This document shows, in pieces, positions 1 to 7,739 of a DNA stretch of 23,634 nt (its first letter is position 1; each line of letters opens with the position of its first letter). The stretch covers positions 1-23,634 of the forward strand of contig CAZJFS010000059.1 of assembly GCA_964545075.1 (NCBI GenBank). Reading direction: 5' to 3'. Below the pieces are notes generated by a model. That model did not search any database, was not told the DNA's origin, and saw only the letters and a program-made list of their open reading frames with translations. Position numbers and translations under genes: made by a program. This DNA is from DAOPXV01 sp035352535. GTDB taxonomy: Bacteria > Muiribacteriota > UBA9980.

Positions 1-71
1 CGAAAGGCAGATTTGAGAAACGGGCATGATCAGAATTGTTAAAAATACCGATATTTAAAGGGGATAACATT

Positions 72-605
72 ATGTTAAAAAAAGCATTTTTTGGTACCAT
101 TGTATCTAAATATGGAATGATCGCAATTAATTTAATTCTTGTTTTTATAATGGTGTTTTCGCTTCTTCATTCCGTGAAATTTCTAACGAACGTCGCCGAC
201 GATTCGGGCGCTTTAGACGAACTGATCGATGCGATTGCCGCTATTCTTGTAGCGTACGGTGTCGTCCTCGAGGAGCGCGACACGATAATATCGATGATAA
301 AAAAGGCGGAGCGCAAGGCCGGCGGCGATGCCGAAGAGAAAAATACCGAATATGACGATGGAGAGGAAGAGCTTACCCACTATTGCCATTATTGCGGAAC
401 GACGCTGGTAGTTATAGGGCTTTTTATTGAAGTCATAAGCGAGATCGTTAAAATACCCCATGCCGTTTATAATTTAGCGTCGCTGGAGCGCTGGCTTTTC
501 GGCATAGCGCTTATTTTTACGGCCTTTTCAGTGTGGACAGTCGTCCATTTTTCGCACCAGATCGTAACTGTCGGAAAAAATTCGGGGCATGAGCGATGCC
601 TTTAA
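72..605 (+). CDS. Membrane protein of unknown function
   Basis: I do not recognise this 177-residue protein. The ATG at 72 is chosen because AAAGGGG lies about 7 nt upstream; the frame is also open from a TTG at 36 that lacks such a site. A hydrophobic helix spans about residues 16-34, a moderately hydrophobic one about 52-67, and two strong ones about 109-130 and 141-160. Between them is a charged acidic loop (about 68-103) followed by a CHYC motif at 105-108, directly before the third helix. The CxxC pair could bind metal or form a disulfide, which is inference. A FUSC-like membrane gene follows 54 nt downstream on the same strand and may be co-transcribed. Confidence 0.7.
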   Translation: MLKKAFFGTIVSKYGMIAINLILVFIMVFSLLHSVKFLTNVADDSGALDELIDAIAAILVAYGVVLEERDTIISMIKKAERKAGGDAEEKNTEYDDGEEELTHYCHYCGTTLVVIGLFIEVISEIVKIPHAVYNLASLERWLFGIALIFTAFSVWTVVHFSHQIVTVGKNSGHERCL

Positions 606-659
606 TTTTCAAAGATGTTCGTAATGAAAATTAAATAATCACGTGCGGGTAATTTTTTT

Positions 660-1301
660 ATGAATGAATTTATGTCCGATTTTATAAAAACAATTAAAAA
701 TCCTTTGTTTATTGCTTATGTCATCAAGTGCATAGCTGGCGTTTCTATCTGTTATCTGCTTTATTATCTTTTTCCTGAGCGTCAGTTCAACTGGAGCATC
801 GTTTCGGTCCTTCTGGTTTTATCGCCCGAGGAATTCGATTCGAACAAGCTTGCCCTTGGCAGATTGAAATCAAATATAATAGGCGCTACTATGGGACTTC
901 TCGCATATCTTGCGCATGATCCGAATTTATTCATGCTCTGCGCGGCCGTATTTGCGACCATACTTCTTTGTTCTTTCCTTAAGCTTGGCAACGCTTCGCG
1001 TTCGGCGCTCGCGGCGTTGGCTATAGTCTTTATTCAGGAAAAAGAAAAGCACACTTATGTTTCGGCGCTCGATAGAATGCTGTGCGTCGTGGCCGGATGC
1101 CTTGTCGCGATGGCGATCACTTATCTGTTCACTCTCGTTTACAAAATGGGTTGCGCTTCTTCCGCCGCAAAATGCGTAAGCGCCGGCTGTTCGTCCGCTA
1201 CATCCGTTCCGCTCGCCGCATTAGCGCCGTCCGGCGGCTCCGGCGTCAAGGACGTGAATGAAGCGGTCAAATCGCAACGGGACGCTTCTCCGGGAGAATG
1301 A
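660..1301 (+). CDS. FUSC-like (aromatic acid exporter-type) membrane protein
   Basis: A 213-residue integral membrane protein. Residues 1-165 hold about five hydrophobic helices. The pattern resembles the FUSC / aromatic-acid-exporter superfamily: an N-terminal helix, a segment ending in VLLVLSPE, then a conserved-looking R-L-K-S-N-x-I-G-A-T-x-G block at about 89-100, then paired helices. Family members are proposed efflux or envelope-associated permeases; the substrate cannot be told here. The protein is much shorter than full two-module FUSC pumps and lacks their cytoplasmic domain, having only a low-complexity Ser/Ala-rich tail (about 168-213). The start is uncertain because the upstream Shine-Dalgarno is weak; a second ATG lies at 672. 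The gene converges on rfbC. Confidence 0.65.
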   Translation: MNEFMSDFIKTIKNPLFIAYVIKCIAGVSICYLLYYLFPERQFNWSIVSVLLVLSPEEFDSNKLALGRLKSNIIGATMGLLAYLAHDPNLFMLCAAVFATILLCSFLKLGNASRSALAALAIVFIQEKEKHTYVSALDRMLCVVAGCLVAMAITYLFTLVYKMGCASSAAKCVSAGCSSATSVPLAALAPSGGSGVKDVNEAVKSQRDASPGE

Positions 1302-1373
1302 CGCTTGCTTTTTTGGCGGAGATGCCGTAGAGCATTTTTGGAAAGATAACATTAGCGCGCCTGAAAAATCAGA

Positions 1374-1922
1374 TCAGAAGCAGTTCTCGGCATTTTCAAA
1401 ATCAGGATTTTCCTTGTCTTTCGACGATAAAATGATCTTGCGGTGGTCGATCCGCCAGTCGATAGCGAGAGAGCTATCGTTATACGCTATACCTCTGTTA
1501 GAGGCGGCGTTATAGGCGTTATCGCATTTATAAAAGACCTCGGCCGTATCGCTTAGAACGAGAAAGCCGTGCGCAAATCCGCGTGGAATGAATATCTGCC
1601 TGGCGTTTTCAGCTGAAAGTTCTACGGACACCCATTTTTTAAACGTCGGCGAGTTTCGCCTGATGTCGACCGCGACGTCGAGAATCTTTCCGCTCAGAAC
1701 TCTTACGAGTTTTGCCTGCGCGTGAGGCGGAAGCTGATAATGAAGGCCGCGCAATACGCCGTAAGTCGAGCGCGACTGGTTGTCCTGCACGAAGCGCGAG
1801 GTGATGCCGCTTTCATTAAAAGTATTCTCATTGTAGCTTTCATAAAAATATCCGCGTTCGTCCGGTATCACCAGCGGCTCGAAGATCATGACATCATTTA
1901 TTTCGGTCTTGTAAAACGGCAT
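1374..1922 (-). CDS. rfbC: dTDP-4-dehydrorhamnose 3,5-epimerase (RfbC/RmlC)
   Basis: A 182-residue cupin enzyme of the usual length for RmlC. It epimerises C3 and C5 of dTDP-4-keto-6-deoxyglucose in dTDP-L-rhamnose synthesis in the cytosol. Visible family motifs are DERGYFYESY (21-30), a Q-D-N-Q-S block (46-50), RGLHYQ (58-63) with the catalytic His61, Lys71 after the PPHAQA loop, PRGFAHGFLVLS (113-124), and the active-site Tyr131 in FYKCD. The partner genes rfbA, rfbB and rfbD are absent from this window, so it is an isolated member of the pathway here. It lies 54 nt downstream of the coiled-coil gene on the same strand and could be its last co-transcribed gene. A strict 5-epimerase relative cannot be excluded. 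Confidence 0.95.
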   Translation of the reverse strand: MPFYKTEINDVMIFEPLVIPDERGYFYESYNENTFNESGITSRFVQDNQSRSTYGVLRGLHYQLPPHAQAKLVRVLSGKILDVAVDIRRNSPTFKKWVSVELSAENARQIFIPRGFAHGFLVLSDTAEVFYKCDNAYNAASNRGIAYNDSSLAIDWRIDHRKIILSSKDKENPDFENAENCF

Positions 1923-1976
1923 TTATTTCACCTTTAAAATAAAATTGCTTTTATCGTAAGCGTTTGCGGGAACGAT

Positions 1977-3161
1977 TTATTTCCAAGCCTTGGCCGACGC
2001 GTCTATCGCCGAGCCTATAGCCTCGAAGCATCTTTTAACCGTAGGCTCGTTGATGAATTTTTTGTGGAAAGGCTCTACGATCTTAAGATATTCGGCGGGT
2101 TCCTTTCCGAGCGCCCGGTCGTCGACTACCTTCAACGCCATCTGCTTGAAGCTTTCCTTGAATTCTTCGCATTCTTCGGGCAGGACGACCGTCAAGGGAC
2201 AAAGATATGAACTATATTGCTTGTATTGTTCATTCAACGAGGTTGCCGTTTTCAGAATATTTTCGAATCCGGATTTTATGCCGTTGAGAAACCCTATTTC
2301 TTCAGCCACTGTTTTAAGGCTTTTTTCATAATCGGCCGTTTTAACCCTTTCAACGATGTATTTTGATATATCCGGAAATTCTCCCGCAAGTTCCTTTAAT
2401 ATCTCAGGCGCGCCAGTTTTCAGAAGGTTTTCGGCGGCTTCTATGACTGCGGTGAGCTCCGCGTCGCCGGCGACTCTTTCGTAAGCCTGTTTCAAATAGC
2501 CGATCTTGTTGATGGCTTCGCGGAAATCGGCTTCGAGGTTCGTTTCCTTCTTTTCCTTGTCCGTTTTTGTTTCGACGAACTTCGTTCTTATTAGCTTGAG
2601 CTTGAGCTTTTCCTGTTTTAATTTTTCTATCTCGGCCGCGAGATTTTTTTTCATTGCGCTTACCGTCCAATAATTTGTGATAAATCCCATTCCGGAGCAT
2701 AGCGTTGCGACGGTTTTGCCCAGCGTTAAAATGGCGCCTTCATGCCTTGAAATGACGACTTTCTGGGCCTCTTCGGCAGCGTCCATTTCAGGATTGGCGA
2801 TCTTATAATCGTCCATAAGATTTTTTCGCAGATTTTTAATGGTATCGAGCCGTTTTTCGTTTACTTTGAGTTCTTTTTCGAGGGCGGTCTTTTTTTCCGC
2901 GAGATCTTTTTTCTTTTCATCCACGCATTTGGTGAGTTCAACATAAAACTTGCTTGAGTTCTGATATTTTCCGTTTATATAGGCTTTTACGACATAGTCC
3001 GTGATGCGGCCGGTTTCGGCGTCGAAAGAGATCTGAAATTTATTGACGTATTCGCTGGTGAAAGCCTCCTGCATTTCGTTGACCTCTTTGATAGCGCTTT
3101 CAATATTGGCTATAGATCCGGTAATGAAGCCTATGAACTTGTCGAGTTTGTACGATCCCAT
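1977..3161 (-). CDS. Coiled-coil protein of unknown function
   Basis: I do not recognise this 394-residue protein. It has no signal peptide. Its middle is rich in Lys/Glu/Leu heptad-like stretches, about residues 80-122 and 170-215, suggesting an antiparallel coiled coil. These are separated by a less charged patch (about 140-168). The remainder is helical-looking and also charged. The start ATG is preceded by GTGGTGG about 4 nt away. It lies 44 nt after the radical SAM gene on the same strand, so it may be co-transcribed with the radical SAM and tail-protein genes. However, a TATAAT at 3205-3210 (minus), overlapping the radical SAM stop codon, could give it its own transcript. A scaffold or partner role in that system is inference from position only. 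Confidence 0.75.
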   Translation of the reverse strand: MGSYKLDKFIGFITGSIANIESAIKEVNEMQEAFTSEYVNKFQISFDAETGRITDYVVKAYINGKYQNSSKFYVELTKCVDEKKKDLAEKKTALEKELKVNEKRLDTIKNLRKNLMDDYKIANPEMDAAEEAQKVVISRHEGAILTLGKTVATLCSGMGFITNYWTVSAMKKNLAAEIEKLKQEKLKLKLIRTKFVETKTDKEKKETNLEADFREAINKIGYLKQAYERVAGDAELTAVIEAAENLLKTGAPEILKELAGEFPDISKYIVERVKTADYEKSLKTVAEEIGFLNGIKSGFENILKTATSLNEQYKQYSSYLCPLTVVLPEECEEFKESFKQMALKVVDDRALGKEPAEYLKIVEPFHKKFINEPTVKRCFEAIGSAIDASAKAWK

Positions 3162-3205
3162 AAAACCACCACTTATATTTATTCTGTATGAGCATAAAAC
3201 AGATA

Positions 3206-4726
3206 TTATATTCCATATTTAGGCGCCACGCACATTCTTTTCAATTTGAATGCCGCGTCCTTCATGCGGTTTTTGCCGCATCCGTAAGGCTCTATCTCCG
3301 AAAAATCGCCGCGCGCGTCCCAGTAAAGAGGGCAGCCGCCCTGACAGATGTCCCGAAGCCCGCATTTTTTACAGGTCGGAGGCGTGAATTCCTTATTTCT
3401 GAAATATTTCGCCGCGCGGGATGACCATATCGATTCGAAACTTTTTTTCAGGATATTGCCGAGGCTGCCTGAAAACGATGAGCAGGGAAGCACTTCTCCG
3501 GAAGGCGAGACCGAGAGAAGCCCCGAGGCCGCCGCGCATGATTTGGAACCGAGTCCGGCTTCGACCGGGTTAAAAAGGCAATACGGCGTGGGCGAATACC
3601 ATACGAGCTTGATGCCGAGGCCCTTGGCGATATCGTCTAACTTTTTAATCCGTTCGCCGATGTCCTTGTATCCGATGGATATTTCTTTATTGGCGTTGGC
3701 GCATCCGGTCTTTATGACCATGTTCACCGAAAAGTATTTAAGACCGAGTTTCGAGAGTATTTCAGGAAGGGCGTTTATGCTTTCGACGTTGTCCTCGGTT
3801 ATGGTCGAGTTTGTGTGAACGTGAATCCCGGCCGCCTTGAGGTTTTTGACAGCGGCGAAAGTCTTTTCGAACGATCCGGTCATGCCGGTTATCATATCGT
3901 GAGTTCCGGCGTCCGCGCCTTCGACGCTTACCTGGGCGGAGTCCAGCCCGCATTCCCTGAGCCTTTCGCATTTTCCGGCCTCGGACAGTATCAGACCGTT
4001 CGTGATAAGGTTAGTGCGCATTCCAAGCGATTTCGCATAACTTATCGCGTCTGAAAGCTCATCGAACCTCGTGGTCGGTTCCCCGCCCGTGAATGATATG
4101 GTCGGGCAGTGAGCTTCTTCGAATATCTTTTTTATTACGGCTTTTATTTCGCCGATGGTCATTTCAGGCCCGCCGGCCGCCCGGCCGCTTTTCATTCCAA
4201 CGCCGGCATAGCAGAACTTGCATTTGAGCTGGCATCTGTATGTCATGGCTATCTCCGACAGGACCGGATAATATATATCATGGCTCGCGAAATTCGTTAG
4301 CTTCAGCGCCGGCGTAGGATAGCGGTCGACGTAAGGGACGGAGTTCTGAGATGAAACAAGTGAAAGCAGCGTCTGAAGAAGCTTTTCAATGTCATCAGCG
4401 AGCCTTGATTTTCCTATTTTGTACTGCGACGCCGTTTCAGCGATCAGCCTTTCAAGATCGATATTTACGTGATTTTTTTTCTCGCCGCAGACGGCGTGGT
4501 ATTCGGGTGAATATAATTTTTCAAGAATGTTTCGCGCGGTTTTATTTACGAAATACATTTTATTCGGCCTGAGTATCAGCAGTCCGTCCTCTTTCCGGAG
4601 ATAAACCTGCTCGCGAGTGCTCGATATAAGCGAAGACGCGAGCGACGCGAGAATCTTCATCCGTTCGGCCGTTTCGACCGCCGTCTCGTATATTTTTATG
4701 TTTTCTGAATATTCTTCTTTGGGCAT
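3206..4726 (-). CDS. Radical SAM/SPASM protein with PqqD-like N-terminal segment
   Basis: A 506-residue candidate peptide-modifying enzyme. The radical SAM cluster motif CxxxCxxC is C165, C169, C172 in YRCQLKCKFCY, which ligates the 4Fe-4S cluster that cleaves S-adenosylmethionine. FTGGEPT at 212-218 is the glycine-rich SAM-binding motif. The C-terminal part has SPASM-type cysteines (C397, C415, C452, C455, C461, C465, C483) expected to hold auxiliary Fe-S clusters. Residues about 42-120 look like a PqqD-type peptide-recognition domain, with an NKMYFVNKTARNILEKLY strand-helix segment. The frame is open further to 4882, but that stretch is an out-of-frame reading of the neighbour's repeat tail. 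The ATG at 4726 has an AAAGGAAA Shine-Dalgarno (within 4736-4745) overlapping the upstream stop codon, implying translational coupling. The proposed substrate is the HSAC tail of that upstream protein (inference). Confidence 0.93.
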   Translation of the reverse strand: MPKEEYSENIKIYETAVETAERMKILASLASSLISSTREQVYLRKEDGLLILRPNKMYFVNKTARNILEKLYSPEYHAVCGEKKNHVNIDLERLIAETASQYKIGKSRLADDIEKLLQTLLSLVSSQNSVPYVDRYPTPALKLTNFASHDIYYPVLSEIAMTYRCQLKCKFCYAGVGMKSGRAAGGPEMTIGEIKAVIKKIFEEAHCPTISFTGGEPTTRFDELSDAISYAKSLGMRTNLITNGLILSEAGKCERLRECGLDSAQVSVEGADAGTHDMITGMTGSFEKTFAAVKNLKAAGIHVHTNSTITEDNVESINALPEILSKLGLKYFSVNMVIKTGCANANKEISIGYKDIGERIKKLDDIAKGLGIKLVWYSPTPYCLFNPVEAGLGSKSCAAASGLLSVSPSGEVLPCSSFSGSLGNILKKSFESIWSSRAAKYFRNKEFTPPTCKKCGLRDICQGGCPLYWDARGDFSEIEPYGCGKNRMKDAAFKLKRMCVAPKYGI

Positions 4727-4743
4727 ATATTCGTATTTTCCTT

Positions 4744-6603
4744 TTAAAAATCGCTTACGCATGCCGAATGGCATGCTGAGTGGCACGCCGAATGGCAATC
4801 GCATGCCGAATGGCATGCTGAATGACAGTTCGAGTGCACGCATGCAGAGTGGCATGCCGAATGGACGCAAGCGCTGTGGCAAGCGCTATGGCATGCAGAG
4901 TGACACGCCGAATATCCGAAAGCCGTTCCGATGGACGCCATTTTATTTGAAACGTAATCCGTCGTTTTCGATACTTTTTCTTCGACGCTTTTCGCGACGC
5001 TCGAGGCGTAGCCTTCTATCGACGAAGCCGCCCTGCTCGCTCCTTTAACCGCTCCGGAATTTTTAATGGTTTCGAAAATATCGTCTTCGCGCTTTTCGCG
5101 GTCTTCGCGACCGTCTCCGGCCGGGCCTTCGTTATATTGATAATGTTCGTCGTCGTAATACCTGCGCCTGTAGCTGTAACGGTCGTATTCGCTGTCGAGC
5201 ATTATCCAGTAAAGATCGTCAGCGTTGTCCACGCGTCTGTTTCTTCTCGCGTCATCGTAACGTCCGCGTATCCGTTGCTCGTAAACGCGTTTGGTTTCAT
5301 GATAGTCGCAGTCCCAGGCTTTTGACTGCACGCGTTTGCTGACCGTTTCAAGTATCGCCGCGACCTTTGATTTGTCGATCGAGCCGTCCGGAAGTATCGC
5401 GGGAAGCACTGCTTTCTCGTAATCCTCGACGGCTTTTGCCGCATCCGTTATCTGTATCTGTAGGGGGTCCTGATTGACGAGCGTTATGGCTCCGTTTCGT
5501 TCCATCTTTAAAATTATCAGCGAAACTACCTTGGCGGCGTTTCCAAGATAAAGCGCGCATTCGATCTGGTCGAAATCGGGAACTTTATCGGCCGAAGTAA
5601 AGTTTTCGACTTCTATTTCCGGCGCTTCATATTCGGATTCGTCCGGAAGCTGCGGGATAGGAGGAAAAATGATATTGAAGAACCAGCGCATGGCGCCGAA
5701 AACTATCTTTAAAATGAAATAGCCTATCAGCGCTATGATCAGAAGCGCCATCCATCCGGCCGCGTCAGCCGGAGGAAATTTAAATGAACCGTCGCGGTTT
5801 TTTTGAGACGAACCGCCGACGGCGCCGTCGGATGCGGAAGCCGCCGCGTCCGCTATTTTAAAATATTTTTGAGGCATATAAAATTTGATGCCGAACCTAT
5901 GATTTTTTTCAAGATTATTGCTTTCCAGATGCAGCGATAGCCAGTTCTTTTTTGATATCTCATCGGGGGTGGGATAAAAAATGGCCCGCTCGAAATTTTT
6001 CTTTTCGGTTTCGGGAAGGATGACGCCTGTCGTGTCCATGACGGCGTTCGTTATGTCTTCAGGCTTTTTAATTTCCGCCCCGAGTTCGACGGGCGTTATA
6101 AATGTTATTATCTCCTTGGATATCGGGCGCGCCCACTCCGGAGCATGCCATTCGACGCCTATATAGTTTTTCCCGTTTATGGCCGTAGGAAAAACCGATT
6201 GAGAGTTCACCGAGTATACTATTTCGAACTCGTAGGCCGTGCCCGATCGCGTATAACTATTAAGGGCCAGGCCGTAACTGTTTGGAATGTTTGCGGCCGG
6301 AGAGACGAGGCGGGCGCCTATTTCAGGTCCGCTGACTTCCCTGAATTTGACGGAATTTATGGTGTGATCGTTATCGAATGGTCCGACGGTTCTTATTTTA
6401 TCGCGACTTTCCTTTTCGAGAAATTTGAGCTGGTATTTGACCGATATCTTGCCGTCGGAAAGCACCGTTATCTGCGACTTTACTTCCTGTATGTCTATTT
6501 GCGCGAGCGCGCCTGAAGAGAACAATGAAATGGCGGCAAAAGCAAAAAATAATATAGCGCATATTTTTACGCCGCGCGTTTTTCCAGATATATTTTCAGT
6601 CAT
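4744..6603 (-). CDS. DUF2207-like membrane protein with C-terminal HSAC-repeat tail
   Basis: Residue numbers count from the upstream in-frame ATG at 6639 (631 residues). The ATG at 6603 is preferred because GGGA lies 9 nt before it; 6639 and 6624 are alternatives. Order of parts: signal peptide ending SSGALA-Q (residue 46); an extracytoplasmic beta-rich domain (about 47-262); a transmembrane helix (about 294-316); a cytoplasmic domain with the DUF2207-type segment CALYLGNAAKVVSLIILKMERNG (361-383, broken by no gaps); an Arg/Tyr/Asp-rich stretch (about 450-525); and a tail from 576 to 631. The tail has one YSAC and eleven HS[A/N]C tetrads, broken by V, V and DC, and ends VSDF. With one membrane helix after the signal peptide, the tail should be cytosolic. 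A radical SAM enzyme follows 17 nt later. Function is unknown; the tail is its predicted modification site. Confidence 0.9.
   Translation of the reverse strand: MTENISGKTRGVKICAILFFAFAAISLFSSGALAQIDIQEVKSQITVLSDGKISVKYQLKFLEKESRDKIRTVGPFDNDHTINSVKFREVSGPEIGARLVSPAANIPNSYGLALNSYTRSGTAYEFEIVYSVNSQSVFPTAINGKNYIGVEWHAPEWARPISKEIITFITPVELGAEIKKPEDITNAVMDTTGVILPETEKKNFERAIFYPTPDEISKKNWLSLHLESNNLEKNHRFGIKFYMPQKYFKIADAAASASDGAVGGSSQKNRDGSFKFPPADAAGWMALLIIALIGYFILKIVFGAMRWFFNIIFPPIPQLPDESEYEAPEIEVENFTSADKVPDFDQIECALYLGNAAKVVSLIILKMERNGAITLVNQDPLQIQITDAAKAVEDYEKAVLPAILPDGSIDKSKVAAILETVSKRVQSKAWDCDYHETKRVYEQRIRGRYDDARRNRRVDNADDLYWIMLDSEYDRYSYRRRYYDDEHYQYNEGPAGDGREDREKREDDIFETIKNSGAVKGASRAASSIEGYASSVAKSVEEKVSKTTDYVSNKMASIGTAFGYSACHSACHSACHSACVHSACHSACVHSNCHSACHSACDCHSACHSACHSACVSDF
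4747..4914 (-). repeat. HSAC tetrapeptide repeat region (coding)
   Basis: Twelve-base units encode His-Ser-Ala-Cys. Grouping from the N-terminus is YSAC plus three HSAC, V, two HSAC, V, HSNC plus two HSAC, DC, three HSAC, then VSDF. Cys is almost always TGC, but Ser uses TCT, TCG, TCA and AGC, Ala uses GCA, GCT and GCG, and His uses CAT and CAC. The repeat is therefore conserved more at the protein than at the base level. The units make local palindromes such as GCATGCC-GAAT-GGCATGC, so the mRNA just before the radical SAM start can form short hairpins. Confidence 0.95.
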
Positions 6604-6702
6604 TTTTAAAATTCCCGCTTTCATAAATTCCCGGAACATGAGGTGTTTTAAAAACTTTCATCACTACTAATCCTTGCCCGGCCTGATAATAGCATAAATT
6701 TT

Positions 6703-6711
6703 ATTATACCA
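6703..6711 (-). promoter_or_regulatory. Extended -10 promoter for the HSAC-tail/radical SAM genes
   Basis: On the minus strand the sequence reads TGGTATAAT, a perfect -10 hexamer with the TGn extension. No good -35 is seen at 16-18 nt. Transcription would begin near 6696, giving a leader of roughly 60-95 nt before the candidate starts. The same 9-mer recurs before the gene at 7740. Confidence 0.6.
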
Positions 6712-6759
6712 TAAAACCGCGTGAAAATAAATTTTAATTTGATTTTTTATGACGTTTTT

Positions 6760-6833
6760 CTCAATTTGATACAACTTTAGTTTAGTATAAACCCGTGTCT
6801 CGATTTGATACAAAAAAATCTCGATTTGATATT
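6760..6833 (+). repeat. Three CTCRATTTGATA boxes
   Basis: Direct copies of CTC[A/G]ATTTGATA begin at 6760, 6799 and 6820; the first two extend to a further CA. Distances between copies are 39 and 21 nt. A shorter AATTTGAT core occurs at 6736-6743. The second box supplies a TTGATA that could act as a -35 with a weak GATATT 17 nt later. Repeated boxes between two divergent genes suggest binding sites for a regulator, but no function is proven. Confidence 0.55.
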
Positions 6834-6930
6834 CAAGTCATCCGTAAATAACACAAAAACGCTTGTTTTCACATGGCGCTCGTTGGCATTGTTTTTGCAA
6901 AATAAAAGAAAAAAGTCAGGGAGGGGTAAA

Positions 6931-7695
6931 ATGAAAAAAACAGATCTTTTAAATGATGAATTTATAGCTTGCGACCAGAAACCGCTTATCGAAAAAGTGA
7001 TATATCAATACGCCGATATCGATTCCAACGGGGTGGTAAATCTGAACGCGGTATGTGAATGCGCCAGATCCGGGAAGCTTTTTATAGTAAATAAGCCTTT
7101 GCCTTTTTCGAATTTCTATGTCGACAGAAACTATTTTGACGTTATAGTCGCCGATCCGGTTCTCAGGGCCCATTATTTTCTTTATAACATATATTTTATC
7201 GAGGACGGATTCATATACGCGGCCGGCATCACGTCAAAATTCGGTTTTGAGAATATGCAACCTAAAGCATATAAGACGTCGATGGGGACTTTTTTAAATT
7301 TCGACTGGAAGTTTGACGCATCTAAAAACGATTTTACTTATAATATGAACGGCGTATATTCGGTAAGGTTCAATCCTAATTATTATTCCCAGATACGCTC
7401 GTTTGAAAATCTCGAAAAATTATCCGAAAGCCATAAGCTTTATACGGAACTCGCGGATCTTGTTACGCCTTATGACAGGCCTGAAAATCATATGCAACGT
7501 TCGTTTTTTATTGAAGGCGCCCGTTCGGTCATGAAATACGGCCTGAATTTCGATTCGTACCAGAAGATGCTTTCACATATTAATTCAGAGGGTCGCCATG
7601 AGTGTTCCAAAAACATTCCGCGGTGCTATTTTGCTTTTGAACAATTCTATCTCAGCGGGTTCATGGCCGCCTTAAATTTTTATAAAATAAAATAG
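6931..7695 (+). CDS. Protein of unknown function (254 aa)
   Basis: I do not recognise this protein. The ATG at 6931 is chosen over the open frame from 6805 because a strong GGGAGGGG site lies about 6 nt upstream. The sequence is soluble-looking, rich in Phe, Tyr and Asn, with no signal peptide or membrane helix and no obvious catalytic motif. Seven Cys are absent as clusters; only scattered residues occur (for example in VCECARSGK near the N-terminus and in ECSKNIPRCYF near the end). It is divergent from the HSAC-tail gene and may share regulation through the boxes between them. A zinc-ribbon membrane protein follows 44 nt downstream but has its own promoter-like sequence. Confidence 0.75.
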   Translation: MKKTDLLNDEFIACDQKPLIEKVIYQYADIDSNGVVNLNAVCECARSGKLFIVNKPLPFSNFYVDRNYFDVIVADPVLRAHYFLYNIYFIEDGFIYAAGITSKFGFENMQPKAYKTSMGTFLNFDWKFDASKNDFTYNMNGVYSVRFNPNYYSQIRSFENLEKLSESHKLYTELADLVTPYDRPENHMQRSFFIEGARSVMKYGLNFDSYQKMLSHINSEGRHECSKNIPRCYFAFEQFYLSGFMAALNFYKIK

Positions 7696-7712
7696 ATTTT
7701 CCATTATTGTTG

Positions 7713-7721
7713 TGGTATAAT
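7713..7721 (+). promoter_or_regulatory. Extended -10 promoter before the zinc-ribbon membrane gene
   Basis: TGGTATAAT matches the extended -10 consensus exactly. No clear -35 is present at 16-18 nt. Transcription would start near 7728, only about 12 nt before the ATG at 7740, so the transcript would be almost leaderless, in line with the weak ribosome site there. Confidence 0.6.
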
Positions 7722-7739
7722 CGATTTCGGTGAATCCGG

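Larger units (their letters stand above)
6604..6930. other. Divergent intergenic region
   Basis: This AT-rich spacer of about 330 nt lies between the minus-strand HSAC-tail gene and the plus-strand gene at 6931. It contains the TGGTATAAT promoter at 6703-6711 and the repeated boxes at 6760-6833. The plus frame is open from 6805 but its start has no ribosome site, so the stretch 6805-6930 is treated as untranslated leader. No hairpin terminator or small RNA is evident. Confidence 0.6.

Noticed and set aside
4727..4882. N-terminal extension of the radical SAM frame rich in MPFGM-like units
   Set aside because: It is the HSAC repeat DNA read in another frame; the ATG at 4726 has a clear ribosome site.
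4617..5048. Plus-strand frame with MPNGM repeats
   Set aside because: It is antisense to the HSAC tail and lacks a ribosome site; its repeats are a by-product of the coding repeat.
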